Assembly (NCBI GenBank): GCA_964384025.1
Contig: CAYLJJ010000086.1
Span: 1-30,117 of the forward strand
Direction of reading: 5' to 3'
From: CAYLJJ01 sp964384025
Lineage (GTDB): Bacteria > Myxococcota_A > Bradymonadia > UBA7976 > UBA1532
Length of the DNA: 30,117 nt
Part shown: positions 8,552-17,548 of the stretch, piece after piece
How the letters are laid out: every line of letters begins with the position of its first letter
Position numbering within the stretch: the stretch's first letter is position 1
Notes under the pieces: model-generated
The model's database searches: none
The model's input: only the letters and a program-made list of their open reading frames with translations
Told to the model about the DNA's origin: nothing
Program-made: the position numbers and the translations under genes

Positions 8552-9550
8552 TTAGAGCAGCGCGAGCAGGAGCGCCCCAAGGGCCAAGATAAGGGGGATG
8601 AAGAGGAGAGCGCGTGGGAGAGGCTGGGGAGGAGGCGCGAGGATCTCTTGGAGATGTTCAGCCACGACACGGGCAGACTCTGGGCGTCGTGCAGGATCCT
8701 TCTCCAACAGACTTAAGAGCAGGCCCTCTAGAGCGAGGGGGAGCTGCTGCTCTGGAGAGAGCAGCTGATTGGGAGCCTGAACTGGCTCACGAAGCACAGC
8801 GGAGAGGCTCCGACCGGTGGCTCGCCGCCGGGTGAGAGATTCATAGAGCAGCACCCCCAGGGCGTAGAGATCGCAGCGCGCATCGACAGGATTACCGAGA
8901 CACTGCTCAGGCGCCATATAGCGCAGGGTGCCCAGCAGCTTGAACTGCTCCTCATCCTGCTCCACATCCAACATGGCGGCGATCCCAAAGTCGACCAGCT
9001 TGACACGCTGGCTCTCTCCCTCCAGGAAGATGTTATCGGGTTTGAGATCTCGGTGAACGATCTGAGCCTGATGAGCCGCCTCTAAACCCTGACAGATCTG
9101 AACCGCCAGGGGGAGCAGCTCCTCGGGCTGCATCGGCGCCCGCTCCAGGAGGAAGGATTTAAAGCTGCGTCCCTTCAGCAACTCCATAGCGATATAAGCT
9201 TGACCTTCAGAGTCCAGTTCAGCGTCAAAGATCGTGACCACGTTGGGATGAGAGAGCCGCGCTGAGGCGATCGCCTCATCTCTAAAGAGCCTACGCTGTA
9301 GAGGGCTTCTAAGGAAGCGAGGGAAGAGCAGCTTGAGGGCAACGCGATCTCCTACAAGAACTCGACGTGCCTGAAACACCATCCCCATACCGCCCACCCC
9401 CAAGACCGCCTCGATTTTATACTTTTCATCGACGAGCTGGCCGATCCAGTCTTCAGGAGCTGCATCTGGTCGCTGCTGCCCACAGGCTCCACAGTGGCTG
9501 TCGATGGAGCCAAGCTGTCCGCCACAACGAGGGCAGGGCGAAGATCGCAT
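8552..9550 (-). CDS. Ser/Thr protein kinase with N-terminal zinc ribbon and C-terminal membrane anchor
   Basis: The product has 332 residues. An N-terminal zinc ribbon (CPRC...CGAC, residues 6-23) precedes a Hanks-type kinase domain (about 45-300) with glycine-rich loop LGVGGMGMVF, Lys73 (ALK), HRDLKPDN (Asp168), DFG (187-189) and MAPEQ, so it looks catalytically competent. A single hydrophobic helix (about 311-329) ends the protein, giving a tail-anchored cytoplasmic kinase with no external sensor. The ATG at 9550 follows a GGAGAGGAG ribosome site; upstream in-frame starts lack one. It is divergent from the kinase starting near 9743 and leads into trmJ after 16 nt. The substrate is unknown. 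Confidence 0.92.
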   Translation of the reverse strand: MRSSPCPRCGGQLGSIDSHCGACGQQRPDAAPEDWIGQLVDEKYKIEAVLGVGGMGMVFQARRVLVGDRVALKLLFPRFLRSPLQRRLFRDEAIASARLSHPNVVTIFDAELDSEGQAYIAMELLKGRSFKSFLLERAPMQPEELLPLAVQICQGLEAAHQAQIVHRDLKPDNIFLEGESQRVKLVDFGIAAMLDVEQDEEQFKLLGTLRYMAPEQCLGNPVDARCDLYALGVLLYESLTRRRATGRSLSAVLREPVQAPNQLLSPEQQLPLALEGLLLSLLEKDPARRPESARVVAEHLQEILAPPPQPLPRALLFIPLILALGALLLALL

Positions 9551-9742
9551 GGACGCTCTCCTCTCCTTAATTCCTAGTTTTATAGGGCCTGAGCGGGGCA
9601 TTATAGCGGAGGCGAATCCCAAGGGAAGCGCAACACCTCATTCAAGATCCTCGGCTCTGTTCGGATGAGAGCCTGCGACGATCAGCGAGTTTGCTGATGA
9701 AGCTTGGAGCAGTGCTGAGGTTTTAAAGAAAGCGGGGAGCAC

Positions 9743-11125
9743 ATCAACTGCCCCTCTTGTAACTCTGAAATCCCCCCTGGGGCGGGCGCCTGTCCCAGCT
9801 GTGGTTTCCTCCTGGAGCGACCTGAGCCCCTCGCTCGAGGGCAACTCCTTGAGCAGCGCTACCGCGTTGATGAGGAGGTTGGACGGGGCGGGATGGGCGT
9901 GGTCTACCGAGGCTTAGACCTCAGCCTCAACCGCCCCATCGCCATCAAAGCGATGTTGACCACAGAGGCAGATCCAGGGGTCTTGGCGCGCTTTATGCGC
10001 GAAGCCCGCGCTCTCGCCAGCGTCGCTCACGGGGGCTTAGTCCCTGTCTATGCGGTGGGGCGAGAGGGTGGCAGCTATTACATGGTGATGCGCTTTATTG
10101 AGGGTCAATCGCTGCAAGAGATTCTACAGACAGGCCCTCTCTCTTCTGAGGAGACCTGCTCTTTGCTGTTCCAGGTCTCAGAGGCTCTGGGCGCGCTCCA
10201 TCAGGCCAAACTGATCCATCGTGATATCAAGCCGGGAAACCTGATCCGGGATGCTGATGGCTTGGTGACGGTGATGGATCTGGGCATCGTCAAGACGGTG
10301 GGAGAGCACACCAGCTCGATGGCTCTGGGGACCCCTCGCTATATGGCCCCTGAGAGCCTCAGCTCCATCGAGATCGATGGTCGAGCTGATCTCTACTCCT
10401 TGGGGGTCATCGCCTACCAAGCTCTCTGTGGAGAGGTCCCTTTTGATGGACCCACCCCGATGTCGATCCTCTACAAACAAGCTCATGAGGCGCATATCCC
10501 GCTGAGGAAGCGGCTCCCTCTCTCCCGGGGCTTGGAACAGATCATCGAGCGCCTTTTGGATAAAGATCCAGAGCGGCGCTTCCCCTCAACGGCGGCGCTG
10601 AGCGCGGCTGTAAAGCGCTTGGAACAAGGCGCTTTACAGCCACAGAGGAGATGGTCACCGTCCCTCATCTTGGGAGGAGTCGCGCTCCTCCTGGGGCTCT
10701 TGGCCCTGCTCCTCTTTGCTCCTTTGAATCTCCTCAGTTCAGAATCGGTGGATCTGGGTTCTCCTGCTTCAGATATAGGTTTAGCGAAGATCAGCTTGGG
10801 AAGCAGGCTAAAGGATATGAGTCCTCCCGAGGATCTGACACCGATCAGGGACGCTGGCCCAGTTCAGGATCTTCCCCCGCCAGACGCTGCGCCTGTTCAA
10901 CGGGTAAAGATTCAGCTCCGCTCGGATCCCAAAGGAGCCAAAGTCAGCAGCCAGGGACGCTTCCTAGGGCGAACCCCTCTGAGCCTACGGAGAAGTAAAA
11001 GCCGCCGTAGCCTCAAGCTGCGTTTTCAGCGACAGGGCTATGAGGAGGTTCTGCGTCGGGTGAGCCTACAGCGAGATCAACAGATCCGAGTCAAACTTCA
11101 ACCCATCTTTGAGTTGGTCCCCTGA
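9743..11125 (+). CDS. Ser/Thr protein kinase with zinc ribbon, transmembrane helix and C-terminal PEGA domain; no canonical start codon
   Basis: The first ATG, at 9893, lies inside the glycine-rich loop (VGRGGMGVVY), so it cannot give a complete kinase. The same frame is open back to 9719 and encodes a zinc ribbon (NCPSC...CPSC) of the kind that begins the neighbouring kinases. No ATG, GTG or TTG occurs there. ATC at 9743, just after GGGGAG, would give a protein starting MNCPSC and is the start used here (460 residues). With that numbering the domain has Lys69, HRD 159-161 and DLG (179-181) in place of DFG. A transmembrane helix spans about 304-326, and an extracytoplasmic PEGA domain spans about 383-455 (SDPKGAKVSSQGRFLGRTPL). 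Possible explanations are a non-canonical start, a base error, or a 5' lesion. It is followed by a TPR/PEGA gene. Confidence 0.85.
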   Translation: MNCPSCNSEIPPGAGACPSCGFLLERPEPLARGQLLEQRYRVDEEVGRGGMGVVYRGLDLSLNRPIAIKAMLTTEADPGVLARFMREARALASVAHGGLVPVYAVGREGGSYYMVMRFIEGQSLQEILQTGPLSSEETCSLLFQVSEALGALHQAKLIHRDIKPGNLIRDADGLVTVMDLGIVKTVGEHTSSMALGTPRYMAPESLSSIEIDGRADLYSLGVIAYQALCGEVPFDGPTPMSILYKQAHEAHIPLRKRLPLSRGLEQIIERLLDKDPERRFPSTAALSAAVKRLEQGALQPQRRWSPSLILGGVALLLGLLALLLFAPLNLLSSESVDLGSPASDIGLAKISLGSRLKDMSPPEDLTPIRDAGPVQDLPPPDAAPVQRVKIQLRSDPKGAKVSSQGRFLGRTPLSLRRSKSRRSLKLRFQRQGYEEVLRRVSLQRDQQIRVKLQPIFELVP

Positions 11126-11199
11126 CGCTTCCCCCCTCAAGAGAGATCGAGCTATCTTAAAGCGAGCTTTGATTCAGAAACTCCGGCTCTGGAGCTGAG

Positions 11200-12219
11200 A
11201 TGATCCACCTACTGCTGCTCTGTCTTCCTCTCTTGGCGGCCAGCCCTGGGCAGATCAAAAAGGCCCGGCAGCTTAGCCGGGCGGCGGCCAAAGCCTATAA
11301 GGCTAAGCGCTATGAGCAGGCCCTTGAGAAGTTTAAGGCCGCCAATCGACTCGCCCCGCATCCCAACCTAGATGTCAATATTGGTCGTAGCTATGAAGCT
11401 CTCAAACAACCCGATCAGGCTATGATCCATTGTAAAATCGTCCTCAACGCTGCGGATGTTCCAGAGCGCACTCGCAAAGCAGCTCAGAAGTGTGTAGAGC
11501 GGGTCATCGCGCTCTTGGCGCGTCCCATCTTGGAGATCAAGTCTAGACCCTCTGGGGCCAGCCTGCGGGTGGATGGGCGCCTCTTGGGACGCAGCCCTTG
11601 GCGAGGCAGCGTAGAGCCAGGACGCAGACGAATCGATCTGGAACTGGAGGGCTACGCTCCAGAGACCAGCACCGTTAACGCTGAGTGGGGCGGAGAGTAT
11701 CCCCTGAGCTTTCGGCTCTCTCCTGCTCAGGTGGGAGGGCTCTTGAGTCTGGAGAGCCAGCCCAGTGGGGCTCAAGTGATCATCGATGGGGAGCTGTTGG
11801 GGCAGACTCCGCTGAGGGATCTTCAGCTCAGCGCCCAGTCTCACACCCTGAGTGTGCGGCTTAAAGACCACCACCCTCACGACTCCATCATCAGGATCAA
11901 GGATGGAGACTCTCTCTCTCGCGCGATCATGCTGCTCTCCGTCAGGGGCTCGGGACGACCTCAGTGGCCGGGCTGGAGCATGACTGGCTTGGGCGCCGCC
12001 GCGCTGGGTCTGGGGGGTTACTTTGGAGTCCAGGCCCTGGAAGATCGAGATGAGGCTGACAGCCTCGCGCGCACCAGCGGTCAGGAGCAGGATCGTAGAC
12101 GCTATGAGTCTCTGGTCGAGGGGATGAACAGCAACCGCCAGAGCGCGGATCTACTCTTTACCCTGGGAGGCGCAGCCTGTGTCGCAGGCCTCAGCTGGTT
12201 GCTCTGGCCTGAAGACTAA
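11200..12219 (+). CDS. TPR and double PEGA domain membrane protein
   Basis: The product has 339 residues. It starts with a signal peptide (LLLLCLPLLAAS), then a TPR-like helical region (about 20-105, including YKAKRYEQALEKFKAA). Two PEGA domains follow, at about 110-172 (SRPSGASLRVDGRLLGRSPW) and 182-245 (SQPSGAQVIIDGELLGQTPL). Two hydrophobic segments (259-278, 317-335) flank a charged loop. PEGA domains are small extracytoplasmic beta folds common in kinase-rich myxobacteria. The gene follows the kinase-PEGA gene on the same strand after 74 bp and may be co-expressed. Its layout matches the protein at 19377-20303. Its stop overlaps the next gene's stop by 4 bp. The molecular role is unknown. 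Confidence 0.85.
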   Translation: MIHLLLLCLPLLAASPGQIKKARQLSRAAAKAYKAKRYEQALEKFKAANRLAPHPNLDVNIGRSYEALKQPDQAMIHCKIVLNAADVPERTRKAAQKCVERVIALLARPILEIKSRPSGASLRVDGRLLGRSPWRGSVEPGRRRIDLELEGYAPETSTVNAEWGGEYPLSFRLSPAQVGGLLSLESQPSGAQVIIDGELLGQTPLRDLQLSAQSHTLSVRLKDHHPHDSIIRIKDGDSLSRAIMLLSVRGSGRPQWPGWSMTGLGAAALGLGGYFGVQALEDRDEADSLARTSGQEQDRRRYESLVEGMNSNRQSADLLFTLGGAACVAGLSWLLWPED

Positions 12220-13415
12220 GCCTTGTCTGGATTTGAGAGGCGCTCAAGCAGCTTATCTGTCGCTCGCACCTGAGCGCTGATCCGCTCCATCAAGATCCTC
12301 AGTCCGGTGGCCTCGACGCTCTCCTTCATCACCTGAGAGAGGAGCGGCAACACCCCCTCTGTTTCAAAACTTTGAAGTTGGGTGACCACCAGGGCGCAGC
12401 TCTGCTCTAGGGACTCAGCGCTGCGCCCCAGACCCTGAGTGTGTAGCTCTAGAGCCTGAGCCAGTTTTCCTAGGCCGCTGAGCTTGGGGAGTATTTCAAG
12501 GAGGAGCGCTCGGCTCCTATGCTCTGTCTCGCTCAGACGGGCCAGCTCTGGCAGCAACTGTCCAGCGGCCTCCATCTCTTCACCACCAAAGAGCTGCTCG
12601 ATGCGCCGAGCCGCCTCAGCGCTGGTGCCTGCGGACTCACTGATCAGCTCCAACATCTTGGGGACCCCTGCGAAGCTCTCCTCTATCCTTAGAAAGAGAC
12701 GATCCTGGGCTAAGCTCATCCCCTCCAGCAGATCACGCTGACTCCTTAGACCCTCCTGAAAAGCCTCTGAGGCGGACTTGAGGGCCTCTACATGATCGGT
12801 GGAGCTTTTGAGGGCGCTGCTGCTGCGAACCGCTTGAGCCTCGAAAGCCTCTGCGGCTTTCGCCAGCTGCTCTCTGGAGGAGTCCAAGACGCTATGAGAG
12901 GGGGGTTCTAACCTCTCTAGGGTCTGTCGCAGCATCTCTGTTTGAATCTCCAGCGCGGTCTCCACCCCCGTGGAGGGAGAAAGCTTATCTACTAAGCGGC
13001 GGATCTCGGAGAGGGCAGCTCTGGCTTCTCCTCCAGCCCCTGGCTCTGCATCCACTCGCTCCTCCTCCTGAGCTGAGAGGGGGCAACGCAGGCGCAGGAA
13101 CTCTGAGAGGAGCCCCAGGAGCAAAGCCACCAGGAGCCCCAGGAGCAGAGGAGCGAGGCTGGCTCCCAGCTTCGCTTGACCTTCAAGGGCCAGCGCCATA
13201 AAGAGGAGGCTGAGCAGGCCTCCCAGGCCCAGAGCGCTGCGGCGGAGGCTCCTGAGTGTTCGAAGGCTGCGTTCAAGCTGCTCAGGCTCCTCATGCCGTC
13301 CATAGTTTAGAGGCCCTCGCGCAGAGAGGAAGCCCAGGAGGAGCGGGAGAAGGAAGAGTGCAGACCAGTACCAGAAGAGGGGTAGGGCGCTGATCTGTTG
13401 CCAAAGATGTTCCAT
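12216..13415 (-). CDS. Three-helix membrane protein with long coiled-coil C-terminus, function unknown
   Basis: The product has 399 residues. Hydrophobic helices lie at about 12-31, 60-78 and 84-105. The remaining 290 residues are Ala/Glu/Leu/Ser-rich, nearly free of Pro and Gly, and predicted to be long helices or coiled coil, probably cytoplasmic. The start at 13415 has AGGAG seven bases upstream; an earlier in-frame ATG at 13454 has no properly spaced site. The topology loosely resembles ZorA/MotA-like proteins or chemoreceptor-like rods, but I see no diagnostic motif. Its stop codon overlaps that of the TPR/PEGA gene (CTAA). Confidence 0.75.
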   Translation of the reverse strand: MEHLWQQISALPLFWYWSALFLLPLLLGFLSARGPLNYGRHEEPEQLERSLRTLRSLRRSALGLGGLLSLLFMALALEGQAKLGASLAPLLLGLLVALLLGLLSEFLRLRCPLSAQEEERVDAEPGAGGEARAALSEIRRLVDKLSPSTGVETALEIQTEMLRQTLERLEPPSHSVLDSSREQLAKAAEAFEAQAVRSSSALKSSTDHVEALKSASEAFQEGLRSQRDLLEGMSLAQDRLFLRIEESFAGVPKMLELISESAGTSAEAARRIEQLFGGEEMEAAGQLLPELARLSETEHRSRALLLEILPKLSGLGKLAQALELHTQGLGRSAESLEQSCALVVTQLQSFETEGVLPLLSQVMKESVEATGLRILMERISAQVRATDKLLERLSNPDKA

Positions 13416-13749
13416 CCTGAAGCTCCTGGATAGTTCAGCAAGCTTTTCACCCATCCCCCCTGGCCTTGTCCATCTTCTAGGGAGCTAAGAGCTATCCATA
13501 GTCCCCTTTCGGCTCGCTTATGTAGAGCAGATATGGGGGGTCCTGAACTTCGGCATCCTCGTTCTCATTGGAAGATCTGGTAACCTGTCAAAGGAAAAAT
13601 AGATGGCACCCAGCGGTAGACTCATGGGGTGAAAACGGAGATAGCCTCGCTTGAGAAGTCGGCCACTGGACCGCTCCTATCGCTTCTCCTGGCATAGCCT
13701 TTCTGTGCCTATGTTTGACGTTCCAAAGCTCCTCCATCTTTAGAGAGCT
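13416..13749. other. 334-bp intergenic region without recognisable gene
   Basis: The stretch lies between two minus-strand genes. It should hold the promoter for the membrane coiled-coil gene and the 3' end of the OmpA-type transcript. A 6-bp inverted repeat (13726-13731 with 13745-13750) lies at the OmpA gene stop without a following U run. I see no tRNA, operator or coding signal. Confidence 0.5.
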
Positions 13750-14208
13750 TCAGGGGGCAGTCAGCGTCTTTAGAGAGCCCTGTTGGATCACCAAAAACTC
13801 AACGCGCCGGTTCGCTGCGCGCCCCTGCCGGGTCCTGTTGTCAGCCACTGGGTAGATCTCGCCTCGACCGATAGGGAAGAGTCGAGCCCTGTCCACGCCT
13901 TTGGCGACGAGCGCATCGCGTATCGAATCAGCCCGTTTCTGGGTCAGCTCAGCGTTGTACTTGGCCGATCCTCGGCTGTCCGTATGAACCTCAATGCGCA
14001 GAGAGATCTTGGGACGCTCTGAGAGAGCCTTGACGATGACCTTGAGGGCTGAGGCGCTCTCCTCCCTCAGCGTCGCCTTCGCAGTATAAAACAGGATAGG
14101 CTGTACGACCTTGATGCGCTCAGCGGGCTCCTCGGCTTGGCTCATGGTGGGGAGACCGCTCAGCAAGAGCAACAGAAGAGCAGGTTTAAAACGGATGGCT
14201 TGGGGCAT
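13750..14208 (-). CDS. OmpA family peptidoglycan-binding protein
   Basis: The product has 152 residues: a signal peptide cut near residue 25 (SGLPTMSQA) followed almost directly by an OmpA C-terminal domain. The motif HTDSRGSAKYNAELTQKRAD (75-94) supplies the Asp77 and Arg92 that bind diaminopimelate in this family, and GRGEIYPVADNRT and NRRVEF follow. The protein is expected in the periplasm, bound to the cell wall. It is short, with no beta-barrel or lipobox. The ATG at 14208 has GGAG eight bases upstream, and the frame before it has no signal peptide. A role as MotB/ZorB-like partner of the downstream membrane protein is conceivable but unsupported. Confidence 0.88.
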   Translation of the reverse strand: MPQAIRFKPALLLLLLSGLPTMSQAEEPAERIKVVQPILFYTAKATLREESASALKVIVKALSERPKISLRIEVHTDSRGSAKYNAELTQKRADSIRDALVAKGVDRARLFPIGRGEIYPVADNRTRQGRAANRRVEFLVIQQGSLKTLTAP

Positions 14209-14332
14209 GAGAGATTCTCCAAAGATTACAGGTGGATCAAAACCCGCACCAACTACGCATCTTGTCACTACAAATTCAAGCTGGTTTGATGCGTTTAAAG
14301 CGCGGCTGGCGACCGGCCAAGGTTCCATCTTT

Positions 14333-15034
14333 CTAAGCCTCTAAAAGGCCCTCTGTAATGAGATGGCGAGCCCCCTCCCTAAAAGAGAGCCCAGAGAGGA
14401 GCCCTCGTTGTGCTTGAAGAAAGGCTGCGGTCTCCTCTGGCGCGACGCGACTATAGGAGCGCAGCGCCCAGCCGATCGCTTTACGGATAAAGAACTCTCT
14501 CTCCTCAGCTCGTCTGAGACAGTAGCCAAATAGGCGCGCGCTGTCTGTTCGCTCCTTATGTCGATTTTGAGCGAGGATCGCTGTTCGCCGAATCCAGAGA
14601 TCTGGATCATCGATCCAGTCATCCAGCACCGGCCAGACCAACTCCGGTTCAGTTTGCAGCGCGCCTCCCACTAAGTGTTGCGCGATCTCATCTACAAAAT
14701 CCCACCAAGCTCCCTCCCGCAGCATCCGTTCATAGAGCGGCAGGGCTGCCGCCCTGATCCAAGGCTTATGGTGGCGCGCATAAGCGATAGCGACATATCG
14801 CGTCTCACGATGAGGTTGCTCCCAGAGCGCCAAAGTAGCTGCTTGATAACTGCCCTGATCCTCGGGAGGATGAGCCTGTGCCGCTGCCTTGGCTATCTGT
14901 CGCCTGGGCCGTGCGGCTACGCCATAAAAGAGCTGCTCAGTTTTCATATAACGAGCCATCTCCTGGGCTCGTTTTGAATCAGCCAAGGCGCTCAACGCCC
15001 CGCAAACCTCTTCGACCAGCTTCTCTCTCTCCAT
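14333..15034 (-). CDS. alkD: AlkD-like DNA alkylation repair glycosylase
   Basis: The product has 233 residues, the usual AlkD length, built of HEAT-like helical repeats. AlkD removes 3- and 7-alkylated purines from DNA. Residues known from Bacillus AlkD (Trp109, Asp113, Arg148, Trp187) all appear here with a constant shift of two: Trp111 and Asp115 in WWDFVDE, Arg150 in WIRRTAI, and Trp189 in IGWALRSYS. The protein is therefore likely active. The start at 15034 follows a GGGAGAG ribosome site; the frame upstream lies in the hydrolase gene and is not conserved-looking. The gap to the upstream hydrolase is 4 nt, implying an operon. Confidence 0.9.
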   Translation of the reverse strand: MEREKLVEEVCGALSALADSKRAQEMARYMKTEQLFYGVAARPRRQIAKAAAQAHPPEDQGSYQAATLALWEQPHRETRYVAIAYARHHKPWIRAAALPLYERMLREGAWWDFVDEIAQHLVGGALQTEPELVWPVLDDWIDDPDLWIRRTAILAQNRHKERTDSARLFGYCLRRAEEREFFIRKAIGWALRSYSRVAPEETAAFLQAQRGLLSGLSFREGARHLITEGLLEA

Positions 15035-15038
15035 ACTC

Positions 15039-15902
15039 TCACTCTCCCTCTGGGCGTGGCGCAGAGACGGGTTGATAGGCCGGGTTAAGGGGGATCTTCG
15101 CCGCTTTGAGAAAAATCCAGATCTCTCGCCAATAGGCGACAGGATCTGGAGGGCAGTCGTTATGACCACATTGAAGCGGTCGCAAGCGCGCCTTTGGGTT
15201 GGCTTGAGCCAGGGCCTCAGCATGTTCAAAGGGGATCAGATCATCCTGTACACCATGAAAGATCAGGAGAGGTGCTTGAAGCTCTTTGAGCACTGCTTCG
15301 GTGTTAAAGTGGTTCTTGATCAGAAAGGCTGGGACGCCCATCTTTCGCGCCATCAGGGGGACGCTACGAAAGGTTGATTCTAAGATCAACGCCTTGGGGG
15401 GCTGTCTCCCCGAGAAAGCTCCCAGGACCCCACCCCCCAGGGAGCGACCGTGGTAAATAATCGCCTCTGGGTTGATCTCCGGGCGCTGCTTGAGCTGCGC
15501 CAAAAAGCTTTCCAGGTCTTTAAGGATCGCAGCCTCTGATGGCACCCCCTGTGAACGCCCGTAGCCTCTATATTCTAAGAGCGCGACCGAGATCCCCATC
15601 TCTCGATAGGGCTGGAGGGCAAAGAGCCAGTGCTGGATCAGCTCAGCGTTGCCATGTGCGTGGATCAGCAATGGACGGGGGCCAGCTCCCACTCCAGGGA
15701 GCAGGAAACCCTCGACATACCCCTCCTCATGTTGAACCTCCAAGGAGATTAACCCCGGTAGATGCTCCTCGACTGAGGGGGGGGGCCCGATGAGATGGGT
15801 GGGGAAAAGGACACGGCGTTCTAGACTGGCAAGGAGCATCAGATAACCCAGATAGGAGAGGAGCAGAATCTTAAATATACTCTTCAAATGCTTCAAGCTC
15901 AT
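15039..15902 (-). CDS. Alpha/beta hydrolase, membrane-anchored (Bem46/YfhR-like)
   Basis: The product has 287 residues. An N-terminal hydrophobic helix (about 8-26) probably anchors it. The hydrolase fold shows an oxyanion-type HAHGNAE (81-87), the nucleophile elbow GRSLGGG with Ser154, Asp220/221 in HGVQDD, and His247 in CGHND, so the catalytic triad is complete. The closest family I recognise is the Bem46/YfhR/ABHD13 group of serine hydrolases, whose substrates are mostly unknown. It is the first gene of the unit leading into alkD. No strong ribosome site is visible at 15902, but the hydrophobic start makes this codon plausible. Confidence 0.87.
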   Translation of the reverse strand: MSLKHLKSIFKILLLSYLGYLMLLASLERRVLFPTHLIGPPPSVEEHLPGLISLEVQHEEGYVEGFLLPGVGAGPRPLLIHAHGNAELIQHWLFALQPYREMGISVALLEYRGYGRSQGVPSEAAILKDLESFLAQLKQRPEINPEAIIYHGRSLGGGVLGAFSGRQPPKALILESTFRSVPLMARKMGVPAFLIKNHFNTEAVLKELQAPLLIFHGVQDDLIPFEHAEALAQANPKARLRPLQCGHNDCPPDPVAYWREIWIFLKAAKIPLNPAYQPVSAPRPEGE

Positions 15903-16127
15903 GGCAAGTCAGCTGCAACCTACTCCAGTATATAGAGTGTTACCACATCGCTGCCCATTCGTTCTCCTCCTAAATTATCGCTCCGTGGTTTGCCTTGGAG
16001 ATGTCTCGCTGGAAAGCAGAATCTCTCCAGATCTTCTTTTCGCTCAAGAGAGAATCTGGCATCCTAAAAAACTCTAAGGCTTTAGAGCCCAAGCTGTCTT
16101 TGGAGTCGCTTTGTGCCTACTTAGCTC

Positions 16128-17546
16128 ATGCCAAAGAGCGCGATGTATGAGCTGATCTGTCCACACTGTAGAGAGTCATCTAAAGGCTCGCTTGGGCTGC
16201 GTTGTCCCCAGGATGGTGCTCGCTTGGTGATCGCGACGCATCTACGCCGTGGCTTAAAATTCCAACTCTTGGGCCAGAACATCGATGGCTATGATCTTGT
16301 GGGGGTTCTGGGTGGTGGAGGCTTTGGGCAGGTTTATCTGGCCATTGAGGAGCGAATAGAGCGTCATGTCGCCCTTAAAGTCATCCGGCCTGAGCGCCAA
16401 GAGCAGCATGGGCTCAGGCGCCGCTTCTTTCAGGAGGCTCAGGCGATCGCCAAACTTGGAGGAGAGCAGATCGTTCGCCTGCTTAAGTATGGCGAGTATG
16501 AGCCTCCCCAAAGAGATAAGCAGGTGGAGGAGGTTGAGCCCCTGCTTTATATGGCGATGGAGTTTGTTCAAGGTCGGACCCTAAAGGAGTCGGTTCATCG
16601 AGATGGCCCCTTCGCTCCCGCGCGGGTGCGTGACCTGGGAAGGCAGCTCCTCGCGGGCCTCGCGGGGGCTCATAAGATGGGTATCCTGCATCGGGATCTC
16701 AAGCCCGACAACATCATGCTGGTTCAAAATGCTCTAGGGCAGGAGAAGCTCAAGATCTTGGATTTTGGTATGGCTAAGCTGCTCGCGCCTGAGGAGGAGC
16801 AGGGAGATACCACCCAACTTCAAACCCAGGCAGGCTTGGTCTTGGGCACACCGCGCTATATGGCTCCAGATCGAGCCCTGGGTTTTAAGGAGGGGCCAGC
16901 AACAGATATCTACGCGGTGGGTCTGCTCTTCTTTTTTATGCTCTATGGCTATCCCCCTTTTGATGCTCCCAGCCGGATAGAGATCGTTAACGCTCAGGCC
17001 CACACCCCTCTGCCCCCCCTTCACGGTCTGGATGTTGAACTTGAGACCCTCCTCCAGCGGGCGCTTAAAAAGGACCCCAAAGAGCGCTTCCCTGATGCTC
17101 AGGCGATGTTTGAGGCCCTCAATAATCCTGTGACCGAGGTAGAGGATGGACCTACAAAGGTGATGATGCTCCCCCAAGAGGAGCCCCTCATCATCGCAAA
17201 GTTCACAAAGGATAGCTTCGCTCAACTCCACCTCAGTGAGCAGACAGAGATTGAGGAGCAGACAGAGATTGAGGAGCAGACAGAGATTGAGGAGCAGATC
17301 TCACCCTCTCCTCTTGCCTTTCAAACGCTCAGTGCTCCAGAGTCGCCTCTCCAACAGAAGCTTCTTAATCATGAGAGGGATCGAGAAGCTCGGGAGCAGC
17401 AGAGGCTCGTCCAGGAGGCCCCAACGCGACCCTTGGAGCAGGTCTCTAAAGAGGAGGGAGCAGCGCTCTCTCTCCCTTGGCAGCTCGCGATCCTCTCAGT
17501 GACCCTGCTGATCCTGGTCCTCTTTTTCTACGGTTTGATGGGCTGA
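16128..17546 (+). CDS. Ser/Thr protein kinase with zinc ribbon, internal repeat and C-terminal transmembrane helix
   Basis: The product has 472 residues. An N-terminal zinc-ribbon-like segment (CPHC 11-14, then Cys26) precedes a kinase domain (about 55-330) with LGGGGFGQVY, Lys84, HRDLKPDN (Asp190) and DFG (212-214). The usual APE motif reads APD (RYMAPDRALG, 244-252). A charged linker includes a 6-residue motif (EQTEIE) repeated three times at about 371-388. A single hydrophobic helix near residues 450-470 ends the protein, which has no external domain. The start could also be the ATG at 16143 (MYELICPHC); neither has a strong ribosome site. It runs into selB with a 2-nt gap, so the two are almost certainly co-transcribed. 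Confidence 0.92.
   Translation: MPKSAMYELICPHCRESSKGSLGLRCPQDGARLVIATHLRRGLKFQLLGQNIDGYDLVGVLGGGGFGQVYLAIEERIERHVALKVIRPERQEQHGLRRRFFQEAQAIAKLGGEQIVRLLKYGEYEPPQRDKQVEEVEPLLYMAMEFVQGRTLKESVHRDGPFAPARVRDLGRQLLAGLAGAHKMGILHRDLKPDNIMLVQNALGQEKLKILDFGMAKLLAPEEEQGDTTQLQTQAGLVLGTPRYMAPDRALGFKEGPATDIYAVGLLFFFMLYGYPPFDAPSRIEIVNAQAHTPLPPLHGLDVELETLLQRALKKDPKERFPDAQAMFEALNNPVTEVEDGPTKVMMLPQEEPLIIAKFTKDSFAQLHLSEQTEIEEQTEIEEQTEIEEQISPSPLAFQTLSAPESPLQQKLLNHERDREAREQQRLVQEAPTRPLEQVSKEEGAALSLPWQLAILSVTLLILVLFFYGLMG
17238..17298 (+). repeat. 18-bp in-frame tandem repeat in kinase linker
   Basis: Three identical 18-bp units (start points 17238, 17256, 17274) plus a partial fourth encode the EQTEIE hexapeptide. 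Exact identity at DNA level suggests recent slippage expansion, so copy number may vary between strains. Confidence 0.9.
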
Positions 17547-17548
17547 GG

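Noticed and set aside
12216..14208. Zorya-type anti-phage system (ZorA/ZorB-like pair)
   Set aside because: The coiled-coil membrane protein shows no MotA/ZorA signature I can identify, the OmpA protein has a cleavable signal peptide, and no ZorC, ZorD or ZorE gene follows.
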